From Corythoichthys intestinalis (taxonomy: Eukaryota; Chordata; Actinopteri; Syngnathiformes; Syngnathidae): a stretch of 64,000 nucleotides of DNA. The stretch covers positions 54,849,666 through 54,913,665 of the forward strand of contig NC_080407.1 of the NCBI RefSeq assembly GCF_030265065.1. Reading direction: 5' to 3'. The position numbers and the translations under genes are program-made. Positions 1-13,690 of this stretch are shown here, piece by piece; within the stretch, counting starts at the first letter, position 1; the number at the start of each line of letters is the position of its first letter. The notes below the pieces were generated by a model. That model was not told the DNA's origin. It ran no database searches and was given only the letters and a program-made list of their open reading frames with translations.

Positions 1-640
1 AGTGAGAAAGAAATTAAGAAAGCTTTAAAACTAAAATCCACCGGGGAGTCTGTTTGTTTTTTTAAATATTTATATTTCATTACATAGACATGCGTCGTAG
101 GGAAGGGAGATTGAGGGATAAAAAAAGGAGTTAGATGAGGCTGCTAAAGGCAGTGGATACCTCATCAGCTGGGTGAATAGCAGACCTGGTAAGAACAAGT
201 TTGCAAGGATAGTCGGGTATTAAATCCAATTATAAACACAATTACAATGTTATTTTTCTATAAGATTTTTATGTCATTGCTTTATTAATCATTAGGTGCT
301 AGAGTTGTTAAGTATGGATAATAATGAAATAATAGTTTTAAGAAAACTGTGCTGTTGGTGGCTCAGTGACCATCTGATGTGGTTTGTTCTCAGATGAACA
401 AGTTGAGGAAGGAAGTTTTGATGCAGAGGTTGAAGGAAGAAAAGAGGCAGACTGACTGAGTCACAGCCAGAAAGTGTTGATGACAGTTTTGATTTCCATT
501 CACTGTTGCCCCCTCCCAATTAAAGTATGTCACAGTCGCAGCCAATTATTATCTAAAGCTGGTTAAAATTTAAGTTATGTTGTTTTAAGGTGTATTAAAA
601 ACTTGTTCATAGTGCCCCTTTTGATCTACGAGCACCCACC
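1..640. repeat. Dispersed repeat; about 270-640 recurs inverted at 12430-12715
   Basis: The block running from TGATCTACG near 622 back to about 300 reappears in opposite orientation at 12430-12715. The shared landmarks are AAAAGGGGCAC, TAATACACCTTA, GACTTTAATTGGGAGGG and CTGTCATCAACACT. No terminal inverted repeats or coding region were recognised. It covers the area where the ctc1 3' exons would be expected. Confidence 0.6.
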
Positions 641-955
641 CCTCCACCGGTCTCTGCACGGCCCTGCTGAAACACAGTGTGGGTCGACAGAGCTCAATAT
701 TTTGTTGGGGTGTACAATACAGTGTACTGGAACATATTTCCTCCACACCCTTCTCACCTTTTTAACCCCTGACCCATTTTCATGCCTGAAATTAAGTTGC
801 TTGGCATTTGTTATGTGAGCAGACCATTTACATTCATGGTGCATTTATCGGTATCTGTTTGATATCGTTGTTGGATTTTTTCGGCACAGCCAGGAATCGG
901 TATCGGGAGCCCAAAAACATGGTATCGGCGCAACACTTCTTTTAACCTGGCGTAC

Positions 956-3900
956 CTGTGCGTATACACGCCCACACGTGGAGCATTTCCATTGTAGCTC
1001 CATGAAAAGGAAACGCACCAGGTGCCCCTTGACCCGGCCCACTGTACGGGAGCGATCCGTCCACAGGGCCAGCTGCATGATGGGAGCTGGCATGTGCTCC
1101 TCCGACCTGCAGGTAAACTTGTCAATTGGTGCGCGACGATTCCGGGTTCTTGTAGTCTTGTACTAGTATTACCTCTTGTCTTGAACCCGCACTACCGCCA
1201 CCCAGCTGACCGCGATGTTACTGCAGTACACGCGGCCGGACCTGGAAAACAGATTGACAAGATTACTACTGGCTACTTAGGTACCGACAGACTTCGTTAC
1301 CTATTGACATGAAACTTTGTCATTCTATGCGTCACGCCTTATCAGAGGTGGCCGAGCTTCATTTAGTAAAAGCCGAAGACTGCACACGCTCATGTCGGAT
1401 TTACTTACGATCGGATTTAACTACGAAAGCTGTACCGCATACAAACAGGAATGATTGGCTCAGGAGTGATTTGTTCGAGGACTCAAAGTAAATATATTTT
1501 TCATACCATGCATGCGTGATTGAAGCATTTATTTGCCGGAATTTCCTTTTTTGTTTACACATGGAGGCGGCTAATTTTCGTAAATGACTAGCCTCATAGT
1601 TCGTAATATTTACGCGAAATAAATGCTACCTCCACGTTTTTTTTTCCTGCTTTTAACCAAGAATCGAGACCGTTTTACGTCCATATCTTTGAAGAATTCG
1701 GGGATTTAAGCATTTATTCAGAAGAACTTCCGCCAGAAAAGATCTGTTTACGTCAGGTGGCCGCAAGCCTCATTTGCTAACGGTATTTAGTGTATGATGA
1801 TAATAAAGGGCAATTCTATTCTATAATAAGTCGTGATAGTACATAGAATTTATTAATAATCTATTTTAGTGCTGCAACGATTAATCGATTAACTCCAGTA
1901 TTCGATTAGAAAAAAAGATTCAAATTAAATTTTGCTGCTTCGAGTATTTAATTAAAGTGACGTTGTAATGGTTTGTTTTGAAGGTGTTTGTATTTAGTTT
2001 TATTGATTTGGGTGGATACACGGCCCTCTAGTCTACCTCATTTCACATGGCTGAATCCATCTGCTCCCTGTTAAGACCAACATAATCTAAGTTTTTGTTT
2101 GAGCTAATGTTTTTTTAAATGCATTTGTAATTTAGTTTATAGGAATATTTTGCCATTTTTTGTGGGAAAATGTGTCTAAACCATTTGTTAAGAGCATTGT
2201 AAAAAAAAATTTGCATTTTATAGCATTTAAGCTAACGAACTTTTGCTATGTAAGTTAGCCAACTGTTCTTTTGTTGTACATACCTTATACCGTTTGAGGC
2301 TCAGCTCATGTATGTTAATTTTTTATGTTCCTTATCGATTACTCCATTATTCAAACTAAATAGTTCATCGATTAATCGATTACTAAAATAATCCATAGCT
2401 ACAGGCCTAATCTATTTACATATTATTTAAAATTGATTCTGCATGTTTTAATCAAGTATTAAGTTTCTGATGTTAAATTGAGTGATCGATTAGTTCTTGA
2501 AAACTTTCAGTTAAAAAAAAAGTTGCTATTTTGGTCAAAAACTTATGTTAAATATTGCTATTGATCCTAAAAAAAATATAGGTGATTATCTCTGCATTTG
2601 ATGATTTTTGTGCATCTAGTATAAAATCTGAGACTTTTATAGCCAATTTAAGTTGTGTTATACTTATATAGAAAATAATTAATGGGGATTTTATATGGGA
2701 ACGACTTTGAATTTTTTGATGCCGCTGCTCATGGAGACTCGTGTATGGCTAAGGTAGGTGCCTGTTTTGGTTTTAGGTCAGTCGCAACTTTGGTTTTGAA
2801 AATATTTGAAGTTTTGGAAAATAGGCCCCTACGAATCAATAGGTTATGAAGTCTATAGTACAGAGTTATTCAAATAGCAAGTCAGCTACAGCTAACAATC
2901 AACGTCCAATTACGTGTCACCTGGAAACTCTCCTCCGGAACGCGGAAAAAAGTAGCGTGTTGCCCGGCAGCAGGCCCGGCTGATACGTCTTTTGGTTCAA
3001 GTTCAAGTAGACGTGAAGGCTCCTTCCACTTTGCTCGCACACAGTGAGACGTAGATCTACGGACAAGCACATAGTCTTCAAACTCCTTATGTCGTCAAAC
3101 ATACGCTTGGCATACCAATGTTCTCGTTCCCGGCGTCCTTCGTCTTGTCGTTCAGATTGAGCCGTTCCGTGACCAACCCCTGAAAACACACTACGTCTGC
3201 CCTGCAAAATACACACCATCGATATATTACGCCATAGATTCATGTGATAACATCACGTGATGAGAGTCCTCTACCTGCAGTCCAGGACTTGTGACATCGT
3301 GAACGGCGCCGCTACGTTAGCGCTTGAATGGAAACGGCGCCTCAATGTGTAGAACTTCCAGTCGTGGCACACTTGTAGTGCTACGTCCCGGCTCAACCGA
3401 AATTCGCCGTCGTCCTGACGTTAGAGGAAAATATCATTGAGACAAGAAGCTTCAGTTCAGCCTACATTCTGTTGCACTTCTTGGTTTTAACACTAGATGG
3501 TGCTATTGGCTTAAACAGTGGTTCTCCATTGGCTTAGGACATGAACCTGACATGGTAATCAGTGTAGGAAACTAGTATTTCAGTACTTTTTTAAAAATTA
3601 ACGTATATAAAAATCGGGCTAGATTCTTGATCATATTGTCATCGTGTGTGTCGGCCATTTTGTGGCATACGTACATTCACGCCGATCCCCACCAGTCGGT
3701 AAAAGCGACCTGGTTGAAGGAGGGGAAACCAGCGCGCCGAAACGCCTGAGCACAGCAAGGTCACCTACGTGGACACAAGTGCATCATGGGAGATGATGGA
3801 TTTGATCTTCAGGTTTGTCTAAACACACACATGCACGATTGTCGATCGGATGAAGACATTCTCACGGTGCTTTCATTTCCTGTCTCAAAGTCTTTGATCG

Positions 3901-6900
3901 GGCCGTTCTTGGGGTCCCGCCCCCAGGTTGCCAACGGACCAATCGCGGTTGCTTTAACCGAGAACGACGCCTCCTCCTCCCGCCACGTCACGCCATCCTT
4001 CTGCTCCACCCGGAGGACCACCGAGACGCAGGTTGTCGCGGTAACGGAGCAGGACGCGACTTCCATTTTCTCCTCTGACTCCGCCCCTTTTTCACACAGG
4101 TGGTTTTGCATGGCAACGGATGGACTCAAAATGCGGACGCTCTTTTGGGAAAACTGCAGGTAAACACTAACACATAAACGCACAATTAAAGACCACGTTT
4201 GACACGATTATGAACCCAAAATCAACATACATACCTACAGTTCTTGTATGTGATAAACTTGTGCTGATCCAGATGTTGGTACGACGGGAAATCTGATTGG
4301 ATGTACCGCTCGGTTACCATGGTGAACTGCTCAACGCACACGAGACAACCTAAACGCGCGCACAAAGGAAGTCAATATGAGTTGCGCTTGCTAGCAATGA
4401 GCATAAGCGTGTACCTAGCCACGCCGTGTTAAAGGCGGCGCTCTGGTCAGTGTCGTCTTCTTCGTTGGTTTCCGTGAAAACACAGGCGACGGCCCCTTTG
4501 CAGTCCCTCAGCTGCAGGGTATGGAAGGATGAGCCTGAAGGCAGCTCTAGCACGCCTACCACCAGCAGAGGGCGCTGTCTGCGGGTCAGGTTTTGTTAAT
4601 TTGGCTGCCATTGATGATGATAGATGTCCAATTGTAAGTTTGTCATTAATGTAGTACTTATAATCTCATCATATTTGTTAATTTCCATTGAATTCACACA
4701 CATTCTATTAATTTTCCACGCAGTTTGAGGTTGACCTGAGCGCTTGTGCGTCTTGCTGCTCGAAGGCGGGGTCCGACGTCAAAATCCTGCTCGACCAGGA
4801 GAGGGCGGCGTTCATCTGGGCTGAAGTCAGACCGCCTCCGCCAGGCGGCAACAGTGAACTGAGAGACAAGGACGCCCAACAGTCCTCTTCGAGGGACTCG
4901 CGGAGCTCTGACAGGTTCGTGTACTGATGCTGCATCCGGTCACCGCCGTACTACAGGCATATGCAAAAAAAAAAAAAAAAAAAAATTAAAAAAAATTTGA
5001 ATAATGTATTGAAACTTGAAAGTGCAATTTCTAGAGAAATTACTCTGGTGTCTTTGCTGTTTGGAGATAAAGATCTTAGCCCCGCCATGGTAGGTTTGCG
5101 GACATTTTGCAACAATATCAGGTCACTTCCTATTCATTTGGGGACATTTGGGGGACACGTCCTGGTCATATAAGGTCATTTGGGGTCGTGTCCTAGTAAT
5201 ATCAGGTCATACGGGGACATTTAGGGGGCGTGGACTGGTCAGATCAGGTCATTTGGGGGCGTGGCCTGCTCATATCAGGTCATTTTGGGACATTTGGGGG
5301 CGTGGCCTGGTCATATCAGGTCATTTGGGGACATTTGGGGGACATGTCCTGGTCATATAAGGTCATTTGGGGGCGTGTCCTAGTCATATCAGGTCATACG
5401 GGGACATTTAGGGGGCGTGGACTGGTCAGATCAGGTCATTTGGGGGCGTGGCCTGCTCATATCAGGTCATTTTTAGACATTTTGGGGCGTGGCCTGGTCA
5501 TATAAGGTCATTTGGGGGACACGTCCTATAGACCCTACTCACCTACGTCACAAAATGGGCGTGTCGCTGCTTCCGGCCACCATATTGTACCTCTTTTTCA
5601 GACTTATTCTCATTGATTTCAATTAGTCGAGCTAGTTATAGAGCAATTCATGGAAGCCCCGGTGTTATCTGACGCTGTAAACTCATTGGATCCGTTGCAT
5701 AAAAGGCGTTACGTGGAAAAGCTTCAGTTTATCCATTCGCCAGATCCGTATTTGATGCCTAAATCGATGTTTTTCGACCCGCTGGCTTCGCCTGACATCT
5801 GATACCCACACAAAATCAGCCTATTCTCACGAAAGTTTGAAAAACTTTAAGAGCTTGGAGGCTTATAAATGCTACGTTGCTGGTTAGGTGAAACACGTCC
5901 TCGTACACGAAAATTCGGCAGGAATCTTGTGCTCGAAAGGTGAGTTACGAAATTTTCAATTCAAAATCTTTTGTTCTTGCTAACATCCACTGTCAAGTCT
6001 AATGTATTTCATGTCATTTGTCAATGGAGCTAGGGCTTTTAATGTTTATATGGTTTAGCGATAGCACTAACTACATACATACGTGTATGTTGTCGGCGAT
6101 TAGCCTAGCAATGATCTTAATTGTGGTTGTCAGCCCAAAACCCTCTAAATATATATTTAATGCATCTTACCAGATATAAAATGACTACTACATAATCTGT
6201 GGTAGTCGTTTGGAGCCCAATTTTCTCGTCGAATTGCAGCAGTCAATCGCGGCCTCCTCTTCGAGTCTCTCGGAATACGGTAAAAATTCAAGTCTCTCCG
6301 TCTATCTTCTCTGTTTTTGCAACCGACCGCCACACACGACTTCACCATTTTGAGGATTAATGTTGACGAGCAGTAAAACGTGCAATAATAGGAAGAATTT
6401 ACGAAGCGCTAATGCATTTCTATGGCAAGTATGCGGACATCATGGCGCGGGGGCGTGGCTGTGACGTCACGTGAGTAGGGTCTATATATAGATCTCATCT
6501 CCTGTTGATTTTGGGGCATTTGTTTTTTTGCCATTGAAATAGAATGGGAAATTTGGACGTCCATGGCCGTCATTGGCATCGACTTACATTTGCCTGAATG
6601 GAATCTAAGTACATTGGCATCAATAGAATCAACAAACATGGGCGTCAATGGCATTAAACAAAGTAAATGCCATTGAAAATGAATGGGAAATTTGGACGTC
6701 CATGGCCGTCAATGGCATCGACTAACATATACGTCAATGGGGTCCAAGTACATTGGCATCAATAGAATTGACATTCATGGCCGTCAATGGCATCAATGCA
6801 CTGTAAATTCCATTGGAAGTGAATGGGAAATTTAAACCAATGTTGCATCCCATTAAAAATGAATGGAAAAATTTTGGAAAATTTCCAAGGAACCGTAATT

Positions 6901-9900
6901 TCTTTTTCCAGATTCTGTATACACGTTTTATGTCCCTCACCGTCCCGGAATTTTTGATGTTCAAATTAGGTGATTTGGTCAAAAATTTTAAGACAACATA
7001 CATTTTGAAAATCTGTTTTTTATTCCAAAAATTGGTGAAAAATCGGCATTTACAGGCGACCGGAAAGTTTTTCAGGATCGCTCGAAATATTCCCTGCATC
7101 GCGTGAAAATTCCAGGTGTTTCGATATTCCGTGCCGATCGGTCAGACGGTTTGGGCTGTGCAGCGCGCCGAAGAAACTTGGAATGTTACGTCTAATGCTA
7201 TAGTCCTGTCCTGGAAATGCACATTTTGGCCAGCAGATGGTGCCAGATTTGCACTGACTTGCTGCAGTCAGTGAGTTAATACACAGCAGTCTTAAAGTCA
7301 AATTATCAGTAGATAATTAGATATCTTTACTTTTGAGCGAAAATCTGCTTGCACTGGATAGTTTTAGGTTGCAGCACTACTTGCTGGTAACGTTTCCATA
7401 CATTACCTGTGTCAGCGGACAAGCGTGAGGCTCGTCCAACATCTCAACGTAGATGTTCCGCCTGTTTTGCGGCCCTCGACCGGACATCGCTTCCATCAGT
7501 TTCCATGACAACACGCACACGCACTGTTGTGACGCGCTGGGAAGCAGGCTAAGATATAGCCCCGTGTTAGCGTGGATTAGCATAGTGTTAAACGTCCCGC
7601 CTGTTACCTGCGTTGAAGCCCGGCGCACAGTTGGCACGTCCACAGGTAACGAGACACGTCCAGGTTCCTCTCCACCAGCAATCGCTGCAGCACGCCATCG
7701 TCGGGGCAGTTGCGGTCGGTGGCTGGCGCCGCGTCAGAACTGAACTTGGTGACTGTCACGGTGGTGCGAAGACAGGCGCAAAGCACGTTCGGAGGGTAGT
7801 CAGGACAGGGCCGGTGCAGGAAGTGAACACGATGGAGCTGGAGATAGAATGGTGACACAATGAGACGATGACGGACGTCCGATCTTTTTTTTGCTGTGAA
7901 TTTCAATAACGAGTGGACGTCCAATCTATTTGAATATTCCATCAGGATCTCACCAACAGCTCATCACCAACTCGAAGCTTCCGGCTCATCTCCGGCCGAT
8001 AGGCCAGACAGAGTCCCAGCTTCCCGTCCATCACGAATAGCCCCGCCCCCGCGCTCACCACCTCCGTCACTGTTCCCTAGCATGTAACATTAGTAAGTAA
8101 CAGTAATACAATCCCTAGCAAAAAGTATGGAATCGCCAGTCTCGGACGAGCACTCATTCAGACATTTTATCATGTAGAACAAACTCAGATAAAAAGCTTG
8201 AAAAAAATAATAAGTTGAAAATTGCAACTCTTTAGCATTCAGAAACACTAAAAGAAATGAATAAAAACATTGCGGTGGTCAGTAAATGTTAATTTTATTG
8301 AGCAAGTGCAGGGAAATATATGGAATCACACCATTCTGAGGGAAAAAATATGGAATCACGAGAAACAACACTGGAACAGCACCAAACAAAAGTTCCAGCA
8401 TCATCACCTTGTCCAATGCAGATTCTTGACTCTTGACAAGACATCATCACCTTATCCAATGCAGATTCTTGACTCTTGACAAGGCGATGATGCTGGAACT
8501 TTTGTTTGGTGCTGTTCCAGTGAGATTTACAAAGATGACTGCCTGAAGAAAACCTCAAAATTCCATCAGTCCTTGATGATATGGGGCTGCATGTCAGGCA
8601 AAGGCACTGTGGTTAAATCTTCAATAAATGCACAAGTTCACATTGAAATTTTGGACAGCTTTCTAATCCCTTCAATTGAAAATATGTTTGTCATTTTCCA
8701 AGACGACAATGCATCATGCCACAGAGCTAAAACTGTTAAAGGCTTCCTCGGAGAAAGACTCATCCAGTCAATGTCAAGGCCTGCAAATAGCCCAGATCTC
8801 AACCCTATTGATAACCTGTGGTGCAAATTGAAATTTGATGTCTTCTTCAGGCAGTCATCTTTGAAAATCTCACTGTAACGGCACCAAACAAAAGTTCCAG
8901 CATCCTCACCTTGTCAAGAATCTGCATTGGACAAGGTGATGATGCTGGAACTTTTGTACATACATGTCCCACAGCCATCTCCCCAATGCCTTTGCCTGAC
9001 AAGCAGCCTCATATCATGGAAGACTGAGGGAATTTTGATGTTTTCTTCAGGCAGTCATCTTTGTAAATCTCACTGGAACAGCATCAAACAAAAGTTCCAG
9101 CATCATCACCTTGTCCAATGCAGATTCTTGACTCTTGACAAGACATCATCACCTTATCCAATGCAGATTCTTGACTCTTGACAAGGTGATGATGCTGGAA
9201 ATTTTGTTTGGTGCTGTTCCAGTGAGATTTACAAAGATGACTGCCTGAAGAAAACATCAAAATTCCCTCAGTCTTTCATCCTTTAACAGTTTTAGATCTG
9301 TGGCATGATGCATTGTCATCTTGGAAAATGACAAACATATTTTCAATTGAAGGGGTAAGAAAGCTGTCTAAAATTTCAATGTAAACTTATGCATTTATGG
9401 AAGAGTTAACCACAGTCATCTGCCCACTGCCTTTGCTTGACATGCAGCCCCATATCATGAAGACTGAGGGAATTTTGATGTCTTCTTCAGGCAGTCATCT
9501 TTGTAAATCTCACTGGAACTGCACCAAACAAAAGTTCCAGCATCATCCCCATGTCCAATGCAGATTCTTGACTCTTGACAAGGTGACCATCACTGACCAC
9601 CACAATGTTTTTTATTCATTTCTTTTAGTGTTTCTGAATGCTAAAGAGTTGCAATTTTGAACTAATTCATTATTTTTTCAAGCTTTTTACCTGAGTTTGT
9701 TTTCCATGATAAAGTGTCTGAGTGAGTGCTCGTCCCAGACTGGCGATTCCATACTTTTTGCTCGGTGTTGTAGTAACAGTAAACATGTGCTCCGCGCTAG
9801 CAAAGTCTTCACAACACACCTGGTAACTGATGACACTAGAGCGTTTGCGGACAGAATCGGGCTGTGATGTTTCCGCTTCCTCCTCGGCCGCCTCCTCCAC

Positions 9901-12900
9901 GGGCTCGCGATCGTGCATCTTGTGCATTTCCGAGCGATCGGTGGCGCACAGGATGTTGTTTCCGCCCCACACTCGAAGCACGGACACGCACAATGCTGTC
10001 ACGCGCACGCACTCGCCGACAGACATGCATTTTGCCCACCACAGTTTGCTGCTGGTCTACACAAACACGTTTAACTCGATGGACGTCCAATTTATTTACA
10101 GATCATTTGCTGCTAGTCCAATTATAGCCTTATGTATAATAGCCCTACCTTGACCAGAACGGGTAGCACGTGCGAGTCCTCTGACAACGTGAAGAAGAAG
10201 AAGGACATTCCTGAAATGGTTAGCGTGGGGCAGACGGAAGCCACCTGTCCGCATACGGACACAAGCTGTCCTCGGACCCTGACGGACAAACCAGTCGGGT
10301 CGGAAACTATTCAAAATGTCATCAATTTTAGAGAAATTTTGGAATGATATTGAGGACTCCACTAACCTGTTGTAGACTACAGACAGAGCTTCTTTGACGG
10401 GGACTGGATCGCTGTTCACTCCCGCCGCAGGAGCAACGGACATTTGCTGCGTAGGACCGGGACGGAGCAGAACGGGAGAGCCGATCAGCTCCACGTGGCC
10501 CCGAGGCTCCGAAGGCTCTTGCCCGACGGCGTTATGGGGGAAGTAGTGCCAGTGGGGGAGGAAGACCAGACGACCCATCCACAGAGGTGAAGGGGACACA
10601 ATCTGGACAGACACATCATTTCTAATTCGAATACACTATGAATTGCAATGAGTTTATCAATAGTAGATGCGTCTATCGCTATCAATGAAAAAAACTGCAA
10701 TGTCTGGAGAAATTACTCTGGGTCTTTGCTGTGTGGAGATACAGATCTTAGCCCCGCCCAGGTTGGTTTGGTTAATTTTGGGGACAAAATCAGGTCACTT
10801 CCTGTTAATTAGGGGACAATTGGGGGGCGTGGCCTGGTCATATTAGGTCATTTGGGAACATTTGGGGGGCATGGGCCGGTCATATCAGGTCATTTGGGGG
10901 GCGTGTCCTGGTCATATCAGGTCATTTGCGGACATTTGGGGGGCGTGGCCTGGTCATATCAGGTCATTTAGGGACATTTGCAGGGCGTGTCCTGGTCATA
11001 TCAGGTCATTTGGGGACATTTGGGGGGCGTGGCCTGGTCACATCAGGTCATTTGCGGACATTTGGGGGCATGGGCCGGTCATATCAGGTCATTTGGGAAT
11101 ATTTGGGGGGCGTGGCCTAGTCGCATCAGGTCATTTGCGGACATTTGCGGGCCGTGTCCTGGTCATATCAGGTCATTTGGGGGCGTAGCCTGGTCATATC
11201 AGGTCATTTGAGGACATTCGTGGGGCGTGTCCTGGTCATTTCTGGTTGATTTGGGGACATTGTTTTTTTTGCCATTGAAAAGGAATGGGAAAAAATTTGG
11301 ATGTCCATGGCCGTCAATGACATCGACTTACGTTGGCGTCAGTGAAATCCAAGTACATTGGCATCAATTGAATGGACAAACATGCCTGTCAATGGCATAA
11401 AACAAAGTAAATGTCATTGGAAATGAATAGGAAATTTGGACGTCCGTGGCCATCAATGGCATCAATTTACATAGGCATCAATGGAATCCAAGTACATTGA
11501 CATCAATATATTTGACATACATGGCCGTCAATGGCATCAATGTAATGTAAATTCCATTGGAAGTGAATGGGAAATTTCCCATTAAAAATGAATGGGTAAG
11601 TTTTTGGCATATTTTCGGGGAACCGTAAATTTTTTCCAAATTCTGTATACAACCTTATACCCCTCACCGTCCCGGAATTTTTGATGTCCAACTTATGTGA
11701 TTTGGTCAAAAATTGTAGGACAAGATACATTTTTATTTTTTTATTTTTTCCTGAAAAATCTGTGTTTACGGTGGAACGAAAAATTTTTCGGGGTCGTCCA
11801 AAAAATTCCCTGCGTCGCGTGAAAATTCCGGTCATTCTGATATCCAAACGGTGCCGATCGGCCGATCGAACTGTTCGGGCGCGCCGAAGAAATCCCATTC
11901 AGAAAAAAACGAAACAGAATAACACTATCCGAGTCTTTTTTACAAAGAACCAGATAATAACCGCATTATTCAGGAGTACTTGCCTCGCACACGACACTGC
12001 CGCTGGCGTCCGTCAGCATCCACTCTCCGTTGCCGCCGTGCGTCAAACGACCCATCAGCAGAAGGCGCTCCCGTGGGAGAACCCTACGCCCCGGGGTCGC
12101 CGCCCTTTCCCGATCAGTGCCTGGCCACGGGTAACTGGCGCAGGCAAGCCGCTGGTGAGAAAGAAGCTCGGAGACGCACGTCAACCTGTTGTCAGGACGT
12201 CAAGAATCAGAAAGGCGTCTTGACTAGTTAGTACAAAGGACGCGGCGTCTTACGTGTAGCTAACAGGTAGCATGCGCGAGTTGGGTATCGTCCCTTGTAT
12301 CCTTTTTATCACACTCGCGCTCAGCTGAGAGATCGCTTCATCGTCTGCAAATCATAGTCACGATCAAATTCATGATTTCGTATTATCACTTCATGCCGGT
12401 CCTATGCGATTCTGAGCCTGAGGGCGAAATCAGGTCTGTGCACATGAACAAAATTTACATGATAAAAGGGGCACATTAACAAAATTTTAATACACCTTAC
12501 AAAAACAAAACTTCCAGTTTAACCAGCTTTACAATATAATTGGCTGTGACTGTGACAGACTTTAATTGGGAGGGGGGAAACAGTGAATAGAAATCAACAC
12601 TGTCATCAACACTTTTTGGCTGGGACTCAGTATTTGCCTCTTTTCTTCCTTCAACCTCTATACCAAAACTTCCTTACTCAACGTGTTGTTCGGCTGAGAA
12701 AAAAACAAATTAGATGTTCACTAAGTTTTTTCAAAACTTTATTTTATTATTAGAGAATTTAAACATGTGTACCTTTCTAGATAAAGTTGTAAAGAAAATG
12801 GACAAATATGGTTGCCTATAGAGAGTAGACACATGGGTAGAAGTAGCCTTGGGGCGGGGGGTAATTCATTATTAAAGTAGAAAACTATATTAGAGAAAAT

Positions 12901-13640
12901 TACATGTTATTGTTTTGTTTTTTTTAAATCCCCACAATAAACCTGCGTTAAGAATTTTCATTACGGTTAAACATTTTCACTACAGTATTTGCTCGAACAC
13001 TGTTTAATACGGTAACACCGTTTGTTTTCAACCACCAGATGTCCTCAGACTCCTCACCACACACCAAGGTCACAGAGGAACAGCATGCATTTTGCTCATC
13101 AGATATTTTATATTGCGGGTCATTCGATAGCTAGAATTGTCTAGAATAGTAAATAACAAAACTAGGGCTGTCAAAATTATCACATTAACGGGCGGTAATT
13201 AATTTTTAAAATTAATCACGTTAAAATATTTGACGCAATTAACGCACATGCCCCGCTCAAACAGATTTAAATGACAGTATAGTGAAATGCCCACTTGTTA
13301 ATTGTGTTTTGTGGAGTTTTGCTGCCCTCTGCTGGCGCTTGGGTGCGACTGATTTTATAGGCTTCAGCACCCATGAGCATTGTGGAAGTAATTATTGACA
13401 TCAACAACGGCGAGCTACTAGTTTATTTTTTGATTGAAAAATTTACAAGTTTTATTAAAACGAAAACATTAAGAGGGGTTTTAATACAAAATTTCGATAA
13501 CTTTTACTAACATTTATCTTTTAAGAACTACAAGTCTTTCTGTCCATGGATCGCTTGAACATAATGTTAATAATGTTAATGCCATCTTGTTGATTTATTG
13601 TTATAATAAACAAATACAGTCGTTATGTACGGCATGTTGA

Positions 13641-13690
<50 letters not shown>

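Noticed and set aside
6157-6348. THAP frame as a host gene
   Set aside because: It lies between terminal inverted repeats inside a repeat, antisense orientation does not matter to ctc1, and no further conserved exons follow. It is treated as transposon-derived.
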